This document shows positions 6,097-16,634 of a DNA stretch of 62,950 nucleotides, piece by piece; positions within the stretch are counted from its first letter, which is position 1, and every line of letters starts with the position of its first letter. Source of the DNA: Candidatus Izimoplasma sp. HR2 (GTDB lineage: Bacteria; Bacillota_I; Bacilli_A; Izemoplasmatales; Izemoplasmataceae); the NCBI GenBank assembly GCA_000753575.1, contig JRFF01000010.1:1-62950 (forward strand). The letters are read 5' to 3'. The notes under the pieces are model-generated. The model ran no database searches. It was not told the origin of the DNA and was given only the letters and a program-made list of their open reading frames with translations. The translations under genes and the position numbers were made by a program.

Positions 6097-7977
6097 ATGA
6101 TTAGGACAAAACATAAAATTAATGAGTTTATAAAGTATTTTAGTTTAAAAACAGCTGTTGTTTTTTTCTTGGATGCTATAATAATCTCTTTTTCTTTTTT
6201 ATTAGCAGTAGTTATTAAAAATGATTTAACTATCAGTTATGAAATTTTTATGAATTTCTTAACTGAATTGCCTATTATTATATTTATATATTGGATAGTA
6301 TTTGAATTATTCCAAATGTATAAAAGCTTATGGCAGTTTGCTGGTGTTGAAGAAATAATAAAAGGTGTTGCAGCTAATGCTGTAGCAACACTATCTTCTT
6401 ACTTTATTGTTCAAATGTTATTTGAAACTCACTTAAATTCTAGTTTTTATATTGTTGCTTTCTTTGTTATTACATTCTCAACTATGTTTAGTAGAACGTT
6501 TTATAGAATTTTCAGAATGACAAAAACATTATTTGAGTATCAAATTCCACAAAAAAAAGCATTGATTATTGGCGCTGGAAGTGCAGGCGTTTTAGTATAT
6601 AATGAACTTGAGATAAATACTAAATTTGATAGTCAAGTAATTGGATTTATTGATGATGATGAGAGAAAGATTGGAAAATTTATTCATGGAATTCCAATTA
6701 TCGGGTCAACATTTGAGATAGATTTGAAGATTATGGAACTAGAAATTGATATGGTATATGTTGCAATACCACAAGCTGGAAAATCGAAAATTAGAGAAGT
6801 ATTGAATTTAATTGAAAAGACTGGTGCACAAATTAAACTTATGCCACCATTTTATGAAGTGTTACAAGGAGCTCCGAATGGAAAAGTTAAACTTAGAGAT
6901 ATTAATATAGAAGATTTACTTGGTAGAGATCCAATCGTATTAGAAGAAGATGGAATAAGAGAATATATTAACTCTAAAACTATCGTAGTTACTGGAGGTG
7001 GAGGTTCTATTGGATCTGAGTTGTGTAGACAACTTAGACAGTATAATCCAGCTAAAATAATTATTCTTGACATTTATGAAAATAATGCATATGATCTTCA
7101 AATGGAATTTGAGAGATTATATCGTTCAAATAGAGTAAACCATAAACCTGAGATTATTGTACTAATTGCAAGTGTTAGAGATGAACAAAGAATTGGTGAA
7201 ATATTTGAAGAGTACAAACCAAATGTTGTTTTTCATGCTGCAGCTCACAAACATGTTCCTTTAATGGAAGTTTCTCCTAAAGAAGCTATAAAAAACAATG
7301 TAATTGGAACATATAATGTTGCTAAAATGGCAGATAAACATAATGTAGAGAAATTTGTTTTAATTTCCACTGATAAAGCTGTTAATCCTACAAATATTAT
7401 GGGAGCAACTAAAAGAATGGCTGAGAGAGTTGTAATGGCATTAGATAAAATTAGTGAAACAGACTATGCAGCAGTTCGTTTTGGGAATGTACTTGGAAGT
7501 AATGGATCAGTAATACCTTTATTTAAGAGACAAATTGAAGAGGGTGGACCAGTTACAGTAACTCATAAGGATATTATTAGATACTTTATGACTATTCCAG
7601 AAGCATGTCAATTAGTTATTCAAGCTGGTGCTTATGCTAAAGGAGGAGAATTATTTGTATTAGATATGGGAGACCAAGTTAGAATTCTTGACTTAGCAGA
7701 AAAATTAATTAGATTATCAGGATTAGATCCATATAAGGATATAGAAATTAAATTCACAGGACTTAGACCTGGAGAAAAAATGTATGAAGAATTGTTAGTG
7801 GATTATTCAAAGGCCTTAAAAACAAAGAGTAATAAAATCTTTATTGAACCAAATGGATTTGACGAAGAAGGAGTATTCAAAGAAATTGAAGAGATAAGCA
7901 AATCACTTAATAGTGCAAATTATAATATAGCTGTAAAATTATTGAAAGAGTATATTAAAACATTTAAAGTAGTTTAA
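6097..7977 (+). CDS. UDP-GlcNAc 4,6-dehydratase, CapD/PglF type
   Basis: This membrane-bound NAD-dependent dehydratase would make a UDP-4-keto-6-deoxy-HexNAc, the precursor of QuiNAc, FucNAc or bacillosamine. Four membrane segments (about residues 20-115) precede a first Rossmann domain (ALIIGAGSAG near 155). The SDR domain has GGGGSIGSE near 300 and STDKAVNPTNIMGATKR near 423. In that motif the usual Tyr is Met, as in this subfamily. TATAAT at 6052-6057 puts the transcript start near 6064, so the ATG at 6097 is preferred over longer frames. The reductase that uses the product may be the epimerase-like gene at 9405. Confidence 0.9.
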   Translation: MIRTKHKINEFIKYFSLKTAVVFFLDAIIISFSFLLAVVIKNDLTISYEIFMNFLTELPIIIFIYWIVFELFQMYKSLWQFAGVEEIIKGVAANAVATLSSYFIVQMLFETHLNSSFYIVAFFVITFSTMFSRTFYRIFRMTKTLFEYQIPQKKALIIGAGSAGVLVYNELEINTKFDSQVIGFIDDDERKIGKFIHGIPIIGSTFEIDLKIMELEIDMVYVAIPQAGKSKIREVLNLIEKTGAQIKLMPPFYEVLQGAPNGKVKLRDINIEDLLGRDPIVLEEDGIREYINSKTIVVTGGGGSIGSELCRQLRQYNPAKIIILDIYENNAYDLQMEFERLYRSNRVNHKPEIIVLIASVRDEQRIGEIFEEYKPNVVFHAAAHKHVPLMEVSPKEAIKNNVIGTYNVAKMADKHNVEKFVLISTDKAVNPTNIMGATKRMAERVVMALDKISETDYAAVRFGNVLGSNGSVIPLFKRQIEEGGPVTVTHKDIIRYFMTIPEACQLVIQAGAYAKGGELFVLDMGDQVRILDLAEKLIRLSGLDPYKDIEIKFTGLRPGEKMYEELLVDYSKALKTKSNKIFIEPNGFDEEGVFKEIEEISKSLNSANYNIAVKLLKEYIKTFKVV

Positions 7978-7987
7978 TTAATAATAT

Positions 7988-8040
7988 AAAAAACACTAAA
8001 TCATTCTATTAAAACTACAGATATGATTTAGTGTTTTTTA
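7988..8040 (+). terminator. Terminator of the dehydratase gene
   Basis: AAACACTAAATCAT at 7991-8004 pairs with ATGATTTAGTGTTT at 8023-8036, followed by T. It separates this gene from the main operon. Confidence 0.88.
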
Positions 8041-8094
8041 TATTTATATAAACTAATGAAAATCTATTGTTTTATTTCTTAAAATATGAGAGAA

Positions 8095-8115
8095 TATAAT
8101 TATTCGATAAACGAA
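8095..8115 (+). promoter_or_regulatory. Promoter -10 and candidate operator of the polysaccharide operon
   Basis: TATAAT at 8095-8100 has only a weak -35 (TTTATT, 18 bases upstream). TTCG-ATAAA-CGAA at 8103-8115 is a short palindrome at the expected transcription start. It could be the site bound by the winged-helix protein encoded immediately downstream (inference). Confidence 0.4.
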
Positions 8116-8133
8116 CAACTAGAGGTGAAATAA

Positions 8134-8754
8134 ATGAATAATAATACATTTTTTAAACCGACACCATTATACAAAGAATTTGTCATATTAGATTTAATTG
8201 AAAAAAAAAATAAAATTACTCAAAGGTATATGAGTGATTATCTAAATGTATCTGTATCAATGGTAAATAGTTATTTAGATATTTATGAAGATAAAGGATA
8301 TATAAGTAGAAAATATGTTACTTCTAAAACAGTAACTTATAACATTACAAAAAGGGGTATTGAACGTAAGAAAGTTTTAAATATTCAATATTTAAAAGCT
8401 TCTTCATTAATCTATGAGGGAGCAAGAAAAAATATAACTATCTTTTTAGATGACATTATAAAAAAAGGTTTTAAAAAAATTTTACTATATGGGGCAGGTG
8501 AAGTTGCAGAGATACTACTTCATACTATAAATAACGATAGTTCTATCCTTCTAGAAGTTATAGCAGTAATTGATGATGATAAGAATAAAGCTAACAACTT
8601 TTTAGCAAATACAGTGATTGTCAATAATAGTCATATTAATGATTTTGATTATGATGGAATACTTGTATCAAGTTATACTCATCATAAGGCTATATACGAG
8701 AAGTTAATTATTTTAAATTATGATAAGAAGAAGATTATTAATTTTTTTAGTTAA
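8134..8754 (+). CDS. Winged-helix regulator fused to a Rossmann-like sensor domain
   Basis: The first about 90 of 206 residues form a MarR-like winged helix (ITQRYMSDYLNVSVSMVNSYLD, then DKGYISRK and a beta wing). The rest looks like a nucleotide- or sugar-binding Rossmann domain resembling the N-terminal part of PglD-type or CoA-binding proteins (ILLYGAGEVAEILL near 117, then EVIAVIDDD). As the first gene of the operon it is a plausible regulator that senses a nucleotide sugar, though no ligand can be named. AGAGGTGA precedes the ATG. Confidence 0.65.
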   Translation: MNNNTFFKPTPLYKEFVILDLIEKKNKITQRYMSDYLNVSVSMVNSYLDIYEDKGYISRKYVTSKTVTYNITKRGIERKKVLNIQYLKASSLIYEGARKNITIFLDDIIKKGFKKILLYGAGEVAEILLHTINNDSSILLEVIAVIDDDKNKANNFLANTVIVNNSHINDFDYDGILVSSYTHHKAIYEKLIILNYDKKKIINFFS

Positions 8755-8774
8755 AAAGATTGGAGATATTAAAT

Positions 8775-9392
8775 ATGATTTATTTAAAGTTTAAAAGGTT
8801 TTATGATTTTGTTTTAGCATTGTTAGGTGTTTCTATATTGTTTCCTTTGTTTTTAATATTGGTTCTTTTAATAAAAGTTGATTCAAAAGGGCCAATCATC
8901 TTTAAACAAAAAAGAATTGGTAAAGATAAAGAATATTTTAATATTTATAAATTTAGAACAATGAAAGTAGATACACCAAAAAATACCCCTACTCATTTAT
9001 TAGAAAATCCAAATCAATGGATTACAAGAATGGGAAAATTTATGAGAAAATCAAGTTTGGATGAAATACCTCAATTTTTTAATATATTGAAAGGTGATAT
9101 GTCCTTTGTAGGACCAAGGCCTGCTTTGTGGAATCAATATGATTTAATTGAAGAAAGAGATAAATATGGTGTACATAAAGTTTCACCTGGAGTAACTGGA
9201 TGGGCACAGGTTTCAGGTAGAGATAAATTACTTATTGCCGATAAAGCTAAACTTGATGGTGAATACTTGAAGCATCTTAATTTATTTACTGATATTAAGT
9301 TAGTTATATATACTTTTATTGTTGTATTTAAAAGGGATGGTGTTGTTGAAGGTGGAACAGGACTACTAGAAAAAGAAACCATTATTAAGTAA
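8775..9392 (+). CDS. Initiating sugar-1-phosphate transferase (bacterial sugar transferase)
   Basis: This polyprenyl-phosphate sugar phosphotransferase starts the repeat unit. It has one hydrophobic segment (about 10-32) followed by the PF02397 core: KRIGKDKEYFNIYKFRTM, then SSLDEIPQFFNILKGDMSFVGPRP and the PGVTGWAQVSGR motif. At 205 residues it is the short PglC-like form without the extra N-terminal membrane domain of WcaJ. The start at 8775 has TGGAG nine bases upstream; the longer frame from 8760 would include the ribosome site. The likely substrate is the 4,6-dehydratase-derived sugar. Confidence 0.88.
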   Translation: MIYLKFKRFYDFVLALLGVSILFPLFLILVLLIKVDSKGPIIFKQKRIGKDKEYFNIYKFRTMKVDTPKNTPTHLLENPNQWITRMGKFMRKSSLDEIPQFFNILKGDMSFVGPRPALWNQYDLIEERDKYGVHKVSPGVTGWAQVSGRDKLLIADKAKLDGEYLKHLNLFTDIKLVIYTFIVVFKRDGVVEGGTGLLEKETIIK

Positions 9393-9404
9393 GTTGGTGA
9401 GTTC

Positions 9405-10250
9405 ATGAAAAAAATATTAATAGCAGGAATTAATAGTTATGTTGGAACATCACTTGAAAAATGGTTGATGAGAATACCAGATAAATATTATGTTGAATCA
9501 ATTGATATGAAAAATTCAAATTGGATAAATTTTAATTTTTCTAAGTTTGATGTTGTTTTTTATGTCGCAGGAATAGTGCATATAAAGTTAAAAAGAAAAT
9601 TACAATATCTTTACTCAGAAGTAAATACAGAGTTAGTGATTAAGGCTGCTACTAAATCAAAAGAGTCAGGAGTAAGTCATTTTATTTTTATGAGTACAAT
9701 GAGTATTTATGGATTAACTGATGGTATAATAGGTCCTTTTACTCAACCTGATCCTAGAAGTTTATATGGAAAATCAAAACTTGAAGCTGAAAATAGGTTG
9801 ATAGAATTATCAGATAAAAATTTTAATTTATCAATTATAAGGGCTCCAATGATTTATGGGAAAAATAGTCCTGGGAACTATTCGAAGCTATCAAAATTAT
9901 CTTTAAGAATTTTTATATTTCCAAATCTTAATAATAAGAGAAGTCTAATTTATATTGATAATCTTTCTGAATTAATAAAAATAATAATTGATTTAAAACT
10001 TTTAGGTGTTTATTTACCTCAAAACTCCGAATATGCTTCTACTACTAAAATAGTTAAATTGATTGCTGAATCGCACAAAAGAAAGATTATTTTTATAAAG
10101 TGGTTTAATCCTATAATTAGACATATTAAATTTAAATTAAGTAAAAAACTATTTTTCGATCTTATATATAAAAAAGAATTGTCAAATTTTGAGATTAATT
10201 ATAATGTTGTGGATTTTGAAAATTCAATAAAAGAGATAGAGGAGAAATAA
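9405..10250 (+). CDS. NAD-dependent epimerase/reductase of a nucleotide sugar
   Basis: This is an extended SDR of 281 residues with a Rossmann start (GINSYVG), a Ser of STMSIYG and the YGKSK catalytic pair near 124-128. It sits between the initiating transferase and the first glycosyltransferase. In comparable loci such a gene reduces the UDP-4-keto sugar made by the CapD/PglF-type enzyme, as WbpV/WbpK do. That role is an inference from neighbours. It follows the previous stop by 12 bases with GGTGAG as ribosome site. Confidence 0.8.
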   Translation: MKKILIAGINSYVGTSLEKWLMRIPDKYYVESIDMKNSNWINFNFSKFDVVFYVAGIVHIKLKRKLQYLYSEVNTELVIKAATKSKESGVSHFIFMSTMSIYGLTDGIIGPFTQPDPRSLYGKSKLEAENRLIELSDKNFNLSIIRAPMIYGKNSPGNYSKLSKLSLRIFIFPNLNNKRSLIYIDNLSELIKIIIDLKLLGVYLPQNSEYASTTKIVKLIAESHKRKIIFIKWFNPIIRHIKFKLSKKLFFDLIYKKELSNFEINYNVVDFENSIKEIEEK

Positions 10251-10253
10251 GTT

Positions 10254-11015
10254 ATGAATATAATTAATCCAATTGTTAGTCTTATAACGGTTACATTTAA
10301 TAGCGAACGAACTATTAAAGATACGATTGATTCAATTCTTGAGCAAACTTACGATAATATAGAATACATTATTATTGATGGATTGTCATCTGATAAAACA
10401 TTAGATATATGTATGGCTTATAAAATGGAATTTTTAAAAAGAAAAATAAAATATACTATTATTTCTGAAAGAGATAATGGATTATATGATGCCATGAATA
10501 AAGGAATATTGCATGCAAGTGGGGATATAATTGGAATTTTAAATTCTGATGATTTCTATATAGATGAGAATGTTATTTCTAAAGTGGTAAAAAAAATGAA
10601 TGCCACTAAAACAGAATTCCTTTACGCTGATCTTTTATTTGTTGATCAAGCTGACACCTCTAAAATTGTGAGAAAATGGATTGCAAAAAAAGGCAATTTT
10701 AAATTTGGCTGGAATCCACCCCACCCTACTACTTTTATATCAAAACGGCTTTACTCAACTTATGGTATTTATAAAACAAAATACACAATTTCTTCAGATT
10801 ATGATATGTTGTATAGATTGGCTGTAATTGGTAAGGTAGAGTTAGTGTACCTCAATGAATTTATAACAAAAATGAGGGTAGGGGGGAAATCAACTAGTGG
10901 TTTTAAAAGTAATATTGTAGCGAGCATAGAAATCTATAGTATTCTAAATGAAAATAATCATAGGTTCAAATTATTTACCATAATATTGAGGATTTTTAGA
11001 AAAATATTTCAGTAA
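10254..11015 (+). CDS. Glycosyltransferase family 2
   Basis: The GT-A fold is clear: VSLITVTFNSERTIKDTIDSI at the start, IIIDGLSSDKT, then NDGLYDAMNKGI (ERDNGLYDAMNKG) and LNSDD at about residue 98-101 as the metal-binding DxD. The 253-residue length is typical of cytoplasmic GT2 enzymes that add one sugar of the repeat. Acceptor and donor cannot be told from sequence. It follows the epimerase by three bases. Confidence 0.88.
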   Translation: MNIINPIVSLITVTFNSERTIKDTIDSILEQTYDNIEYIIIDGLSSDKTLDICMAYKMEFLKRKIKYTIISERDNGLYDAMNKGILHASGDIIGILNSDDFYIDENVISKVVKKMNATKTEFLYADLLFVDQADTSKIVRKWIAKKGNFKFGWNPPHPTTFISKRLYSTYGIYKTKYTISSDYDMLYRLAVIGKVELVYLNEFITKMRVGGKSTSGFKSNIVASIEIYSILNENNHRFKLFTIILRIFRKIFQ

Positions 11016-11096
11016 AAGAACTAATTTGAAATATATAGACTTCACACTAATATTTAAGTTAACTAAGTGTAAACTCTTTATGAAAGGAGTTATAAT

Positions 11097-12179
11097 ATGA
11101 TAAAAGTTATTTATGATAATATTATTTATAGCATTCAAAGATACGGAGGGATTTCTGTATATTGGAAAGAACTCACATGCAGAATTCAACAAAATAAAAA
11201 TGTAGATTTACAAATTATTGAATATAAGAACTCAAAAAGTAATATGTTTAGGAAAAACCTTAAGATAAATAAGGAGTTTTTAGTAAACAAAAAGTGCTTT
11301 ATAAGTCCATATTTTGAGAGATATTTAAACTTAAAGAGTTCAGGTAAAAAGCTGACAATTTTTCATTCGAGTTATTATCGTTCCATGAAGGGAAAGAATA
11401 ATTTAAATATTGTTACTGTTCACGACTTTACTTATGAAAAAACTATAAAAACATTTATAGCTAAAATACATATTTATCAAAAAAGAAAATCTTTAGAAAA
11501 AGCAGCAGGAATAATATGCATATCTGAGAATACAAGAGCAGATTTATTAAATTTATATCCGAAGTTAAATAATAGAGAGATTAAAGTTATTCATAATGGA
11601 TTTAATAAAGATGATTATTTTCCAATTCAAGAATTACATATGCTTGATTATGTTATATTTGTAGGTTCAAGGAGTGGGTATAAGAACTTTATAAATGCCG
11701 TTGAAGTTACATCTAACTTAAATAATATAGAACTTGTAATTGTTGGAGCACCATTAACAAATAATGAAAAGCAATTACTTAACACTAAATTACAAAATAG
11801 ATATAAATCTTATGAGTATATAAGTAATGAAAAATTAAATGTTCTATATAATAGCGCAATTTGTCTTTTATATTTATCTGAATATGAAGGATTTGGAATT
11901 CCAGTATTAGAAGCAATGTCATCAGGTTGTCCAGTTATTGCATTGAGGAAATCATCTATACCTGAAGTTGCTGGTTCTGCAGGGATTTTATTTGATAATT
12001 TGAATACAAGTTTGATAGCTATTGAAGTCAATAAATTGAAGGATGATTACAATTATAGAGATATTCAAATTAAGGCAGGACTATTGAATTCTGAAAAGTT
12101 TTCATGGGATAAGTGTTATAAAGAAGTTTTAAGTTTTTATAAGTATATACTATTAAAAAATAAGAATAACATTATTTGA
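11097..12179 (+). CDS. Glycosyltransferase family 4
   Basis: This is a 360-residue GT-B protein. The C-terminal half has [21 protein letters not shown], the [20 protein letters not shown] donor-binding motif (E-x7-E) and [12 protein letters not shown], all typical of GT4 enzymes acting on NDP-sugars. AAAGGAG lies nine bases before the ATG. The gene ends in TGA, showing that TGA is a stop here. An 81-base gap precedes it. Confidence 0.88.
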   Translation: MIKVIYDNIIYSIQRYGGISVYWKELTCRIQQNKNVDLQIIEYKNSKSNMFRKNLKINKEFLVNKKCFISPYFERYLNLKSSGKKLTIFHSSYYRSMKGKNNLNIVTVHDFTYEKTIKTFIAKIHIYQKRKSLEKAAGIICISENTRADLLNLYPKLNNREIKVIHNGFNKDDYFPIQELHMLDYVIFVGSRSGYKNFINAVEVTSNLNNIELVIVGAPLTNNEKQLLNTKLQNRYKSYEYISNEKLNVLYNSAICLLYLSEYEGFGIPVLEAMSSGCPVIALRKSSIPEVAGSAGILFDNLNTSLIAIEVNKLKDDYNYRDIQIKAGLLNSEKFSWDKCYKEVLSFYKYILLKNKNNII

Positions 12180-12262
12180 TAATACAACTAGTATAAGATA
12201 TAATTTACAGTAAAAAACTGAGAAAAAGATAACTTAATAAAAATGAGGAAATAGGTGATATT

Positions 12263-13336
12263 GTGGATATATTAGTAATCACAGGTAGAAATCATACAAA
12301 GTCAAATAGAGGAATTGATGTAATAATTGATTATCTATGTGGAAGTAAAATTATTCCATTAATTTATGTTTATCCAATAAGTAATTCTAACCACAATAAT
12401 ACATTGAATATATTGCCTAATCATGTTTACGCAAAAAAAAAATACTTGAATTATTACGAGAAGTTATTATGGTGGCTTCCTTCAAAATTTACTAAGTGGG
12501 TTTTTAATTATGTGTATGCTAAAACTAATGTAATTGATTTCAAGATGTATGATTATATTATATTGGAAAGTGGATATTGTGTTTCTTTAATAAGTAAAAT
12601 GGATTCAAATTGCAAAATTATATATAGACAATCTGATTCAATAGAATTGATTCTTTCAAAAAATAAATATCTAATTAAATGTGAGAGAGAAGTAATTAGG
12701 AGAGCTCTTTTAACACTGGTACCAAATGATGGTATACTCGATTTTTATCGAAATATTCAGTTTGGGAATATTCATCTATGGGAAAATGGGTTTCATAAAG
12801 ATACTAGTATTAAAGTTTCAAAGTTGAATAAAACTAGAATGGAAGTTTCTTGTGTTTATATGGGTTTATATCCAATTGATTATGATCTTTTAAGGTTTTT
12901 ATCTAGGAAATACTTGAATATAATTTTCCATATTATTGGACCCCATAAGAAAAAAAATATTGGAAATAACGTAATATTTCATGGATACTTGAACATTCAA
13001 GATTATCAACAATATTTGGATTGTGCATCATTTGCAATTCTTCCTATTAAGAGTGCTAAAAGACTAGAATATGTGAGCCAAACAAGTAAGATATTACAAT
13101 TTCTTTATAATAAAAAACCTGTTGTCTCACTTGACTATGGAACTTTGAGTCGTTTTGCGTCTAGGACAAGCAATATTTACTTATGTTCAACTTATGAAGA
13201 TTTTGATTCTTCAATTAGTGAACTAGTTGATAGTAACTTTTTATATCATGAAGATATTGATTTAACAGACTATGTTATAAAAAATAGAAAAGAGTCATTA
13301 GGAAAAATTTTAGCCAAAGAGGTGAAAATTTTATGA
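12263..13336 (+). CDS. Probable GT-B glycosyltransferase
   Basis: The 357-residue protein starts DILVITGRNHTKSNRG and ends in a GT-B-like C-terminal domain (VYMGLYPIDYDLLRFL, FHIIGPHKKK, FHGYLNIQDYQQYLDCASFAILP). The opening KSN motif and overall layout recall GumK-type glucuronosyltransferases (GT70), but the match is loose. It begins with GTG after GGTGA. A uronic-acid donor is plausible because the locus also makes a UDP-uronate. Confidence 0.65.
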   Translation: MDILVITGRNHTKSNRGIDVIIDYLCGSKIIPLIYVYPISNSNHNNTLNILPNHVYAKKKYLNYYEKLLWWLPSKFTKWVFNYVYAKTNVIDFKMYDYIILESGYCVSLISKMDSNCKIIYRQSDSIELILSKNKYLIKCEREVIRRALLTLVPNDGILDFYRNIQFGNIHLWENGFHKDTSIKVSKLNKTRMEVSCVYMGLYPIDYDLLRFLSRKYLNIIFHIIGPHKKKNIGNNVIFHGYLNIQDYQQYLDCASFAILPIKSAKRLEYVSQTSKILQFLYNKKPVVSLDYGTLSRFASRTSNIYLCSTYEDFDSSISELVDSNFLYHEDIDLTDYVIKNRKESLGKILAKEVKIL

Positions 13337-14514
13337 TTAAATCAAAATATTTTCCCGCTATAATTCTTAGCTTAATTTATTTTTTTCAACTAACTATATT
13401 TTTTTCTAGTTTCTTTGGGATTTACCAATCTTATGTTATAAGTTCTATGGATTATAATCTTGGTAGTTTTATTGTTTTTAATTTATTTTATATTTTCTTG
13501 TTTATGTTTTTAATTATTAATAAGGATATAAGGATTTTGGAGCCCTTGAAGTTGCGTTTTGTTAGAATAAAATGCACATCTATGATTTATATACTAACTT
13601 TATTAGGTATTTTCTTTTTGTACATGTCAACTTCTAGAATTTTAAATCAATATTCCTTAATCGATATTATAAAACTCGGAAATAGTGGTAGATTAAGACA
13701 ATTTGTAAACTTTGACAGTGGATATACAGTTCAATATGTTTTGTTAATAATCTCTTCTGTATTATCTATTATTATGTTTTTTGAGAACAAATCAAAATCA
13801 GCTTTAACAAAAAAATACATATACTTAAAGTTAAAATTTTTTGGTATAGTAATTATTAATTCCATTGCAATTTTTTTGTTTTCTACTATATTAATGTCTA
13901 GGATAATTATATTACAATATATGATTGTAATCATTATTACAGTACTATCATATATGGAAATAAAATCGAGATATTTAATTACATCATTTTTATTAGCTAC
14001 AGCATTTCTGATAATAACTAATGGGTTTAGAGATTTTTCATATCAAGGGTATTTATATACCGATAGTCCTATTGATTGGGGGATTCATAGAATAGTTGAT
14101 TACTATTTATCAACCCTAAACTATAGCTTTTATATACTTACAGAGCCAATCAATCTAGATTTTAGATCATTCTTTCCATTATTCAATAGACTATTCATGA
14201 TTGAAACTTCAAATATAACTGCAAATGTTAATGTTGCATCTATAGAATATACAAATATTGGGAGTATAGGATATTTATACAAAAAGATGGGTTATTTTTC
14301 AGTACTATACTTGTTTGTCTTTTCACTTATTATTAACTACTCTAGAAGATTATTCGCTGAAGGGAAACTACTAGGCTTACTAATTTATCCTTTAATGATA
14401 TACGCAATTTTAGAATTACCTAGGATTATGTTCTTTCCGTCACTTATTTTAAGTTATTATTTAATTATATGTTTAGTTGTTGCTTCATTTGTTAGGATTG
14501 ATAAAAAATATTAA
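13333..14514 (+). CDS. Wzy-type O-antigen/capsule polymerase
   Basis: This is a 393-residue hydrophobic protein with about ten to eleven membrane segments. A larger loop between residues about 240 and 290 contains aromatic and acidic residues. No cytoplasmic domain is present. Overlap with the preceding glycosyltransferase (ATGA at 13333) indicates translational coupling. Such proteins join repeat units on the outer face of the membrane. Sequence conservation is always weak in this family, so the call rests on topology and locus. Confidence 0.75.
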   Translation: MIKSKYFPAIILSLIYFFQLTIFFSSFFGIYQSYVISSMDYNLGSFIVFNLFYIFLFMFLIINKDIRILEPLKLRFVRIKCTSMIYILTLLGIFFLYMSTSRILNQYSLIDIIKLGNSGRLRQFVNFDSGYTVQYVLLIISSVLSIIMFFENKSKSALTKKYIYLKLKFFGIVIINSIAIFLFSTILMSRIIILQYMIVIIITVLSYMEIKSRYLITSFLLATAFLIITNGFRDFSYQGYLYTDSPIDWGIHRIVDYYLSTLNYSFYILTEPINLDFRSFFPLFNRLFMIETSNITANVNVASIEYTNIGSIGYLYKKMGYFSVLYLFVFSLIINYSRRLFAEGKLLGLLIYPLMIYAILELPRIMFFPSLILSYYLIICLVVASFVRIDKKY

Positions 14515-14608
14515 AAAAAGTAGTAGTAAAAAATTCTTCAATATAATTTTTTTAAAAATACTATAGCTTTAGATTTAAGAAAAATATTAAAAAGAAAGGA
14601 ATAAAACT

Positions 14609-15688
14609 ATGAAAAAGGCGTTAATAACAGGAATTACAGGACAAGACGGATCTTATTTAGCAGAATTCTTATTGAAAAAGGGATATGAAGTACATGGAGT
14701 TTTAAGAAGAGCATCTTCCTTTAATACAGGTAGAATTGAACATTTATACATTGATGAATTAATTAAAGATATGCATATTCAAAGAAAAATCAAATTACAT
14801 TATGGTGATATGACTGACAGTGCAAATTTAATTAGGTTGATAAGAGATATTAAACCTGATGAGATTTACAATTTAGCTGCACAATCACATGTTGCTGTAT
14901 CATTTGAACTTCCAGAATATACAGCTCAGACAGATGCTGTGGGCACATTAAGAGTTCTGGAAGCGGTCAAATTACTAGGATATGAAAAAAGAACTAGAAT
15001 CTATCAAGCATCAACATCTGAACTATATGGTAAGGTTCAAGAAGTACCACAAAGTGAGACTACACCTTTTTATCCAAGGAGTCCTTATGGTGTAGCAAAA
15101 CTTTATGGATTTTGGATTACTAAAAACTATAGAGAAGCATATGATATGCATGCATCAAATGGTATTTTATTTAATCATGAATCTGAGCGACGTGGTGAAA
15201 CGTTTGTTACTCGAAAAATTACACTTGCTGCAGCTCGAATTGCTCAAGGAAAACAAGATAAGTTATACCTTGGTAATATGAATTCATTACGTGATTGGGG
15301 ATATGCAAAAGATTATGTTGAGTGTATGTGGTTAATATTACAGCAAGATAAAGCAGATGATTATGTAATCGCTACAGGTGAAATGCATTCAGTAAGAGAA
15401 TTTTGTACTCTTGCATTCAAACATGTTGGTATTAAATTAGAGTGGCAAGGAGAAGGTATTGATGAAAAAGGTATTGACACTAAATCGAGCAATGTTTTAG
15501 TTGAAGTAGATCCTAAATATTTCAGACCTACAGAAGTAGAACAATTATTAGGGAATCCGACTAAAGCAAGAGAAACTTTAGGATGGAATCCAACAACTAC
15601 AAGTTTTGAAGAATTAATAAAAATTATGGTTGCTCATGATTATGATAAAGTATTAAAAGAAGAACGAAATAAACGTTCTTATGATTAG
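14609..15688 (+). CDS. gmd: GDP-mannose 4,6-dehydratase
   Basis: This is the first enzyme of GDP-L-fucose synthesis, converting GDP-mannose to GDP-4-keto-6-deoxymannose. The 359-residue protein has the NADP-binding [21 protein letters not shown], the YGVAKLY catalytic Tyr/Lys and the conserved [16 protein letters not shown]. It is colinear with fcl, manC and manA downstream, which together supply and use GDP-mannose. A 94-base gap and an AAAGAAAGGA site precede it. Confidence 0.96.
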   Translation: MKKALITGITGQDGSYLAEFLLKKGYEVHGVLRRASSFNTGRIEHLYIDELIKDMHIQRKIKLHYGDMTDSANLIRLIRDIKPDEIYNLAAQSHVAVSFELPEYTAQTDAVGTLRVLEAVKLLGYEKRTRIYQASTSELYGKVQEVPQSETTPFYPRSPYGVAKLYGFWITKNYREAYDMHASNGILFNHESERRGETFVTRKITLAAARIAQGKQDKLYLGNMNSLRDWGYAKDYVECMWLILQQDKADDYVIATGEMHSVREFCTLAFKHVGIKLEWQGEGIDEKGIDTKSSNVLVEVDPKYFRPTEVEQLLGNPTKARETLGWNPTTTSFEELIKIMVAHDYDKVLKEERNKRSYD

Positions 15689-15699
15689 GTGGTGATTTA

Positions 15700-16632
15700 A
15701 TGGATAAACAATCTAAGATTTACATTGCAGGACATAATGGTATGGTTGGATCTGCATTAGTAAGAAATCTGGAATCAAAAGGATATTATAATCTAATTTT
15801 TAGGAGCTTAAATGAACTTGATTTAACTAGACAGAAAGAAGTAGAGATTTTTTTCGAACAAGAAAAACCTGAATATGTTATTCTTGCTGCCGCAAAAGTT
15901 GGCGGAATATACGCTAATAATACATTTCCAGCTGAATTTATTTATGATAATTTAATGATTGAAGCAAATGTAATTCATTCAGCATATAAAAATAAAGTTA
16001 AAAAGCTATTATTTTTAGGGAGTTCTTGTATTTATCCGAAAATGTCTCCTCAACCAATAAAAGAAGAATATTTGTTGACAGGTTCGTTGGAATCTACAAA
16101 TGAAGCATATGCAATGGCTAAAATTACAGGAATTGAGTTATGTAAATTCTATAGAAAACAATACGAAGTAGATTTTATATCAGCGATGCCCACAAATTTA
16201 TATGGTATTAATGATAATTTTAATTTAGAAACATCGCATGTCTTACCAGCTCTTATTCGCAAATTTCATGAAGCAAAAATAAATGGAGAAAAAGAGGTAG
16301 TAATGTGGGGTACTGGTAATCCTATGAGAGAGTTTTTATATGTAGACGATTTAGCAGATGCATGCATATATTTATTAGAAAATTACTCAAAGGAATCACA
16401 TATAAATATTGGTACAGGTGTAGATATTAGAATTGGAGATTTATCTAAAATTGTAAAGAATGTTATTGGTTATGAAGGTGAAATTGTGAATGATCTAACA
16501 AAACCAGATGGAACACCACGTAAATTACTAGATGTTTCTGCTTTACATTCCGTAGGATGGAAACATACCATTGAATTAGAAGAGGGCATAAAAACTGTTT
16601 ATGATTGGTTTTTATCTAGTAAGTGGATGTAA
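15700..16632 (+). CDS. fcl: GDP-L-fucose synthase
   Basis: This bifunctional 3,5-epimerase/4-reductase finishes GDP-L-fucose. Motifs include GHNGMVGSALVR, AAKVGGIYANN, SSCIYPK and the Tyr/Lys pair of YAMAKITG. At 310 residues it has the normal length. It follows gmd by 11 bases with AGGTGGTGA as ribosome site, and its end abuts manC. Confidence 0.95.
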   Translation: MDKQSKIYIAGHNGMVGSALVRNLESKGYYNLIFRSLNELDLTRQKEVEIFFEQEKPEYVILAAAKVGGIYANNTFPAEFIYDNLMIEANVIHSAYKNKVKKLLFLGSSCIYPKMSPQPIKEEYLLTGSLESTNEAYAMAKITGIELCKFYRKQYEVDFISAMPTNLYGINDNFNLETSHVLPALIRKFHEAKINGEKEVVMWGTGNPMREFLYVDDLADACIYLLENYSKESHINIGTGVDIRIGDLSKIVKNVIGYEGEIVNDLTKPDGTPRKLLDVSALHSVGWKHTIELEEGIKTVYDWFLSSKWM

Positions 16633-16634
16633 AT

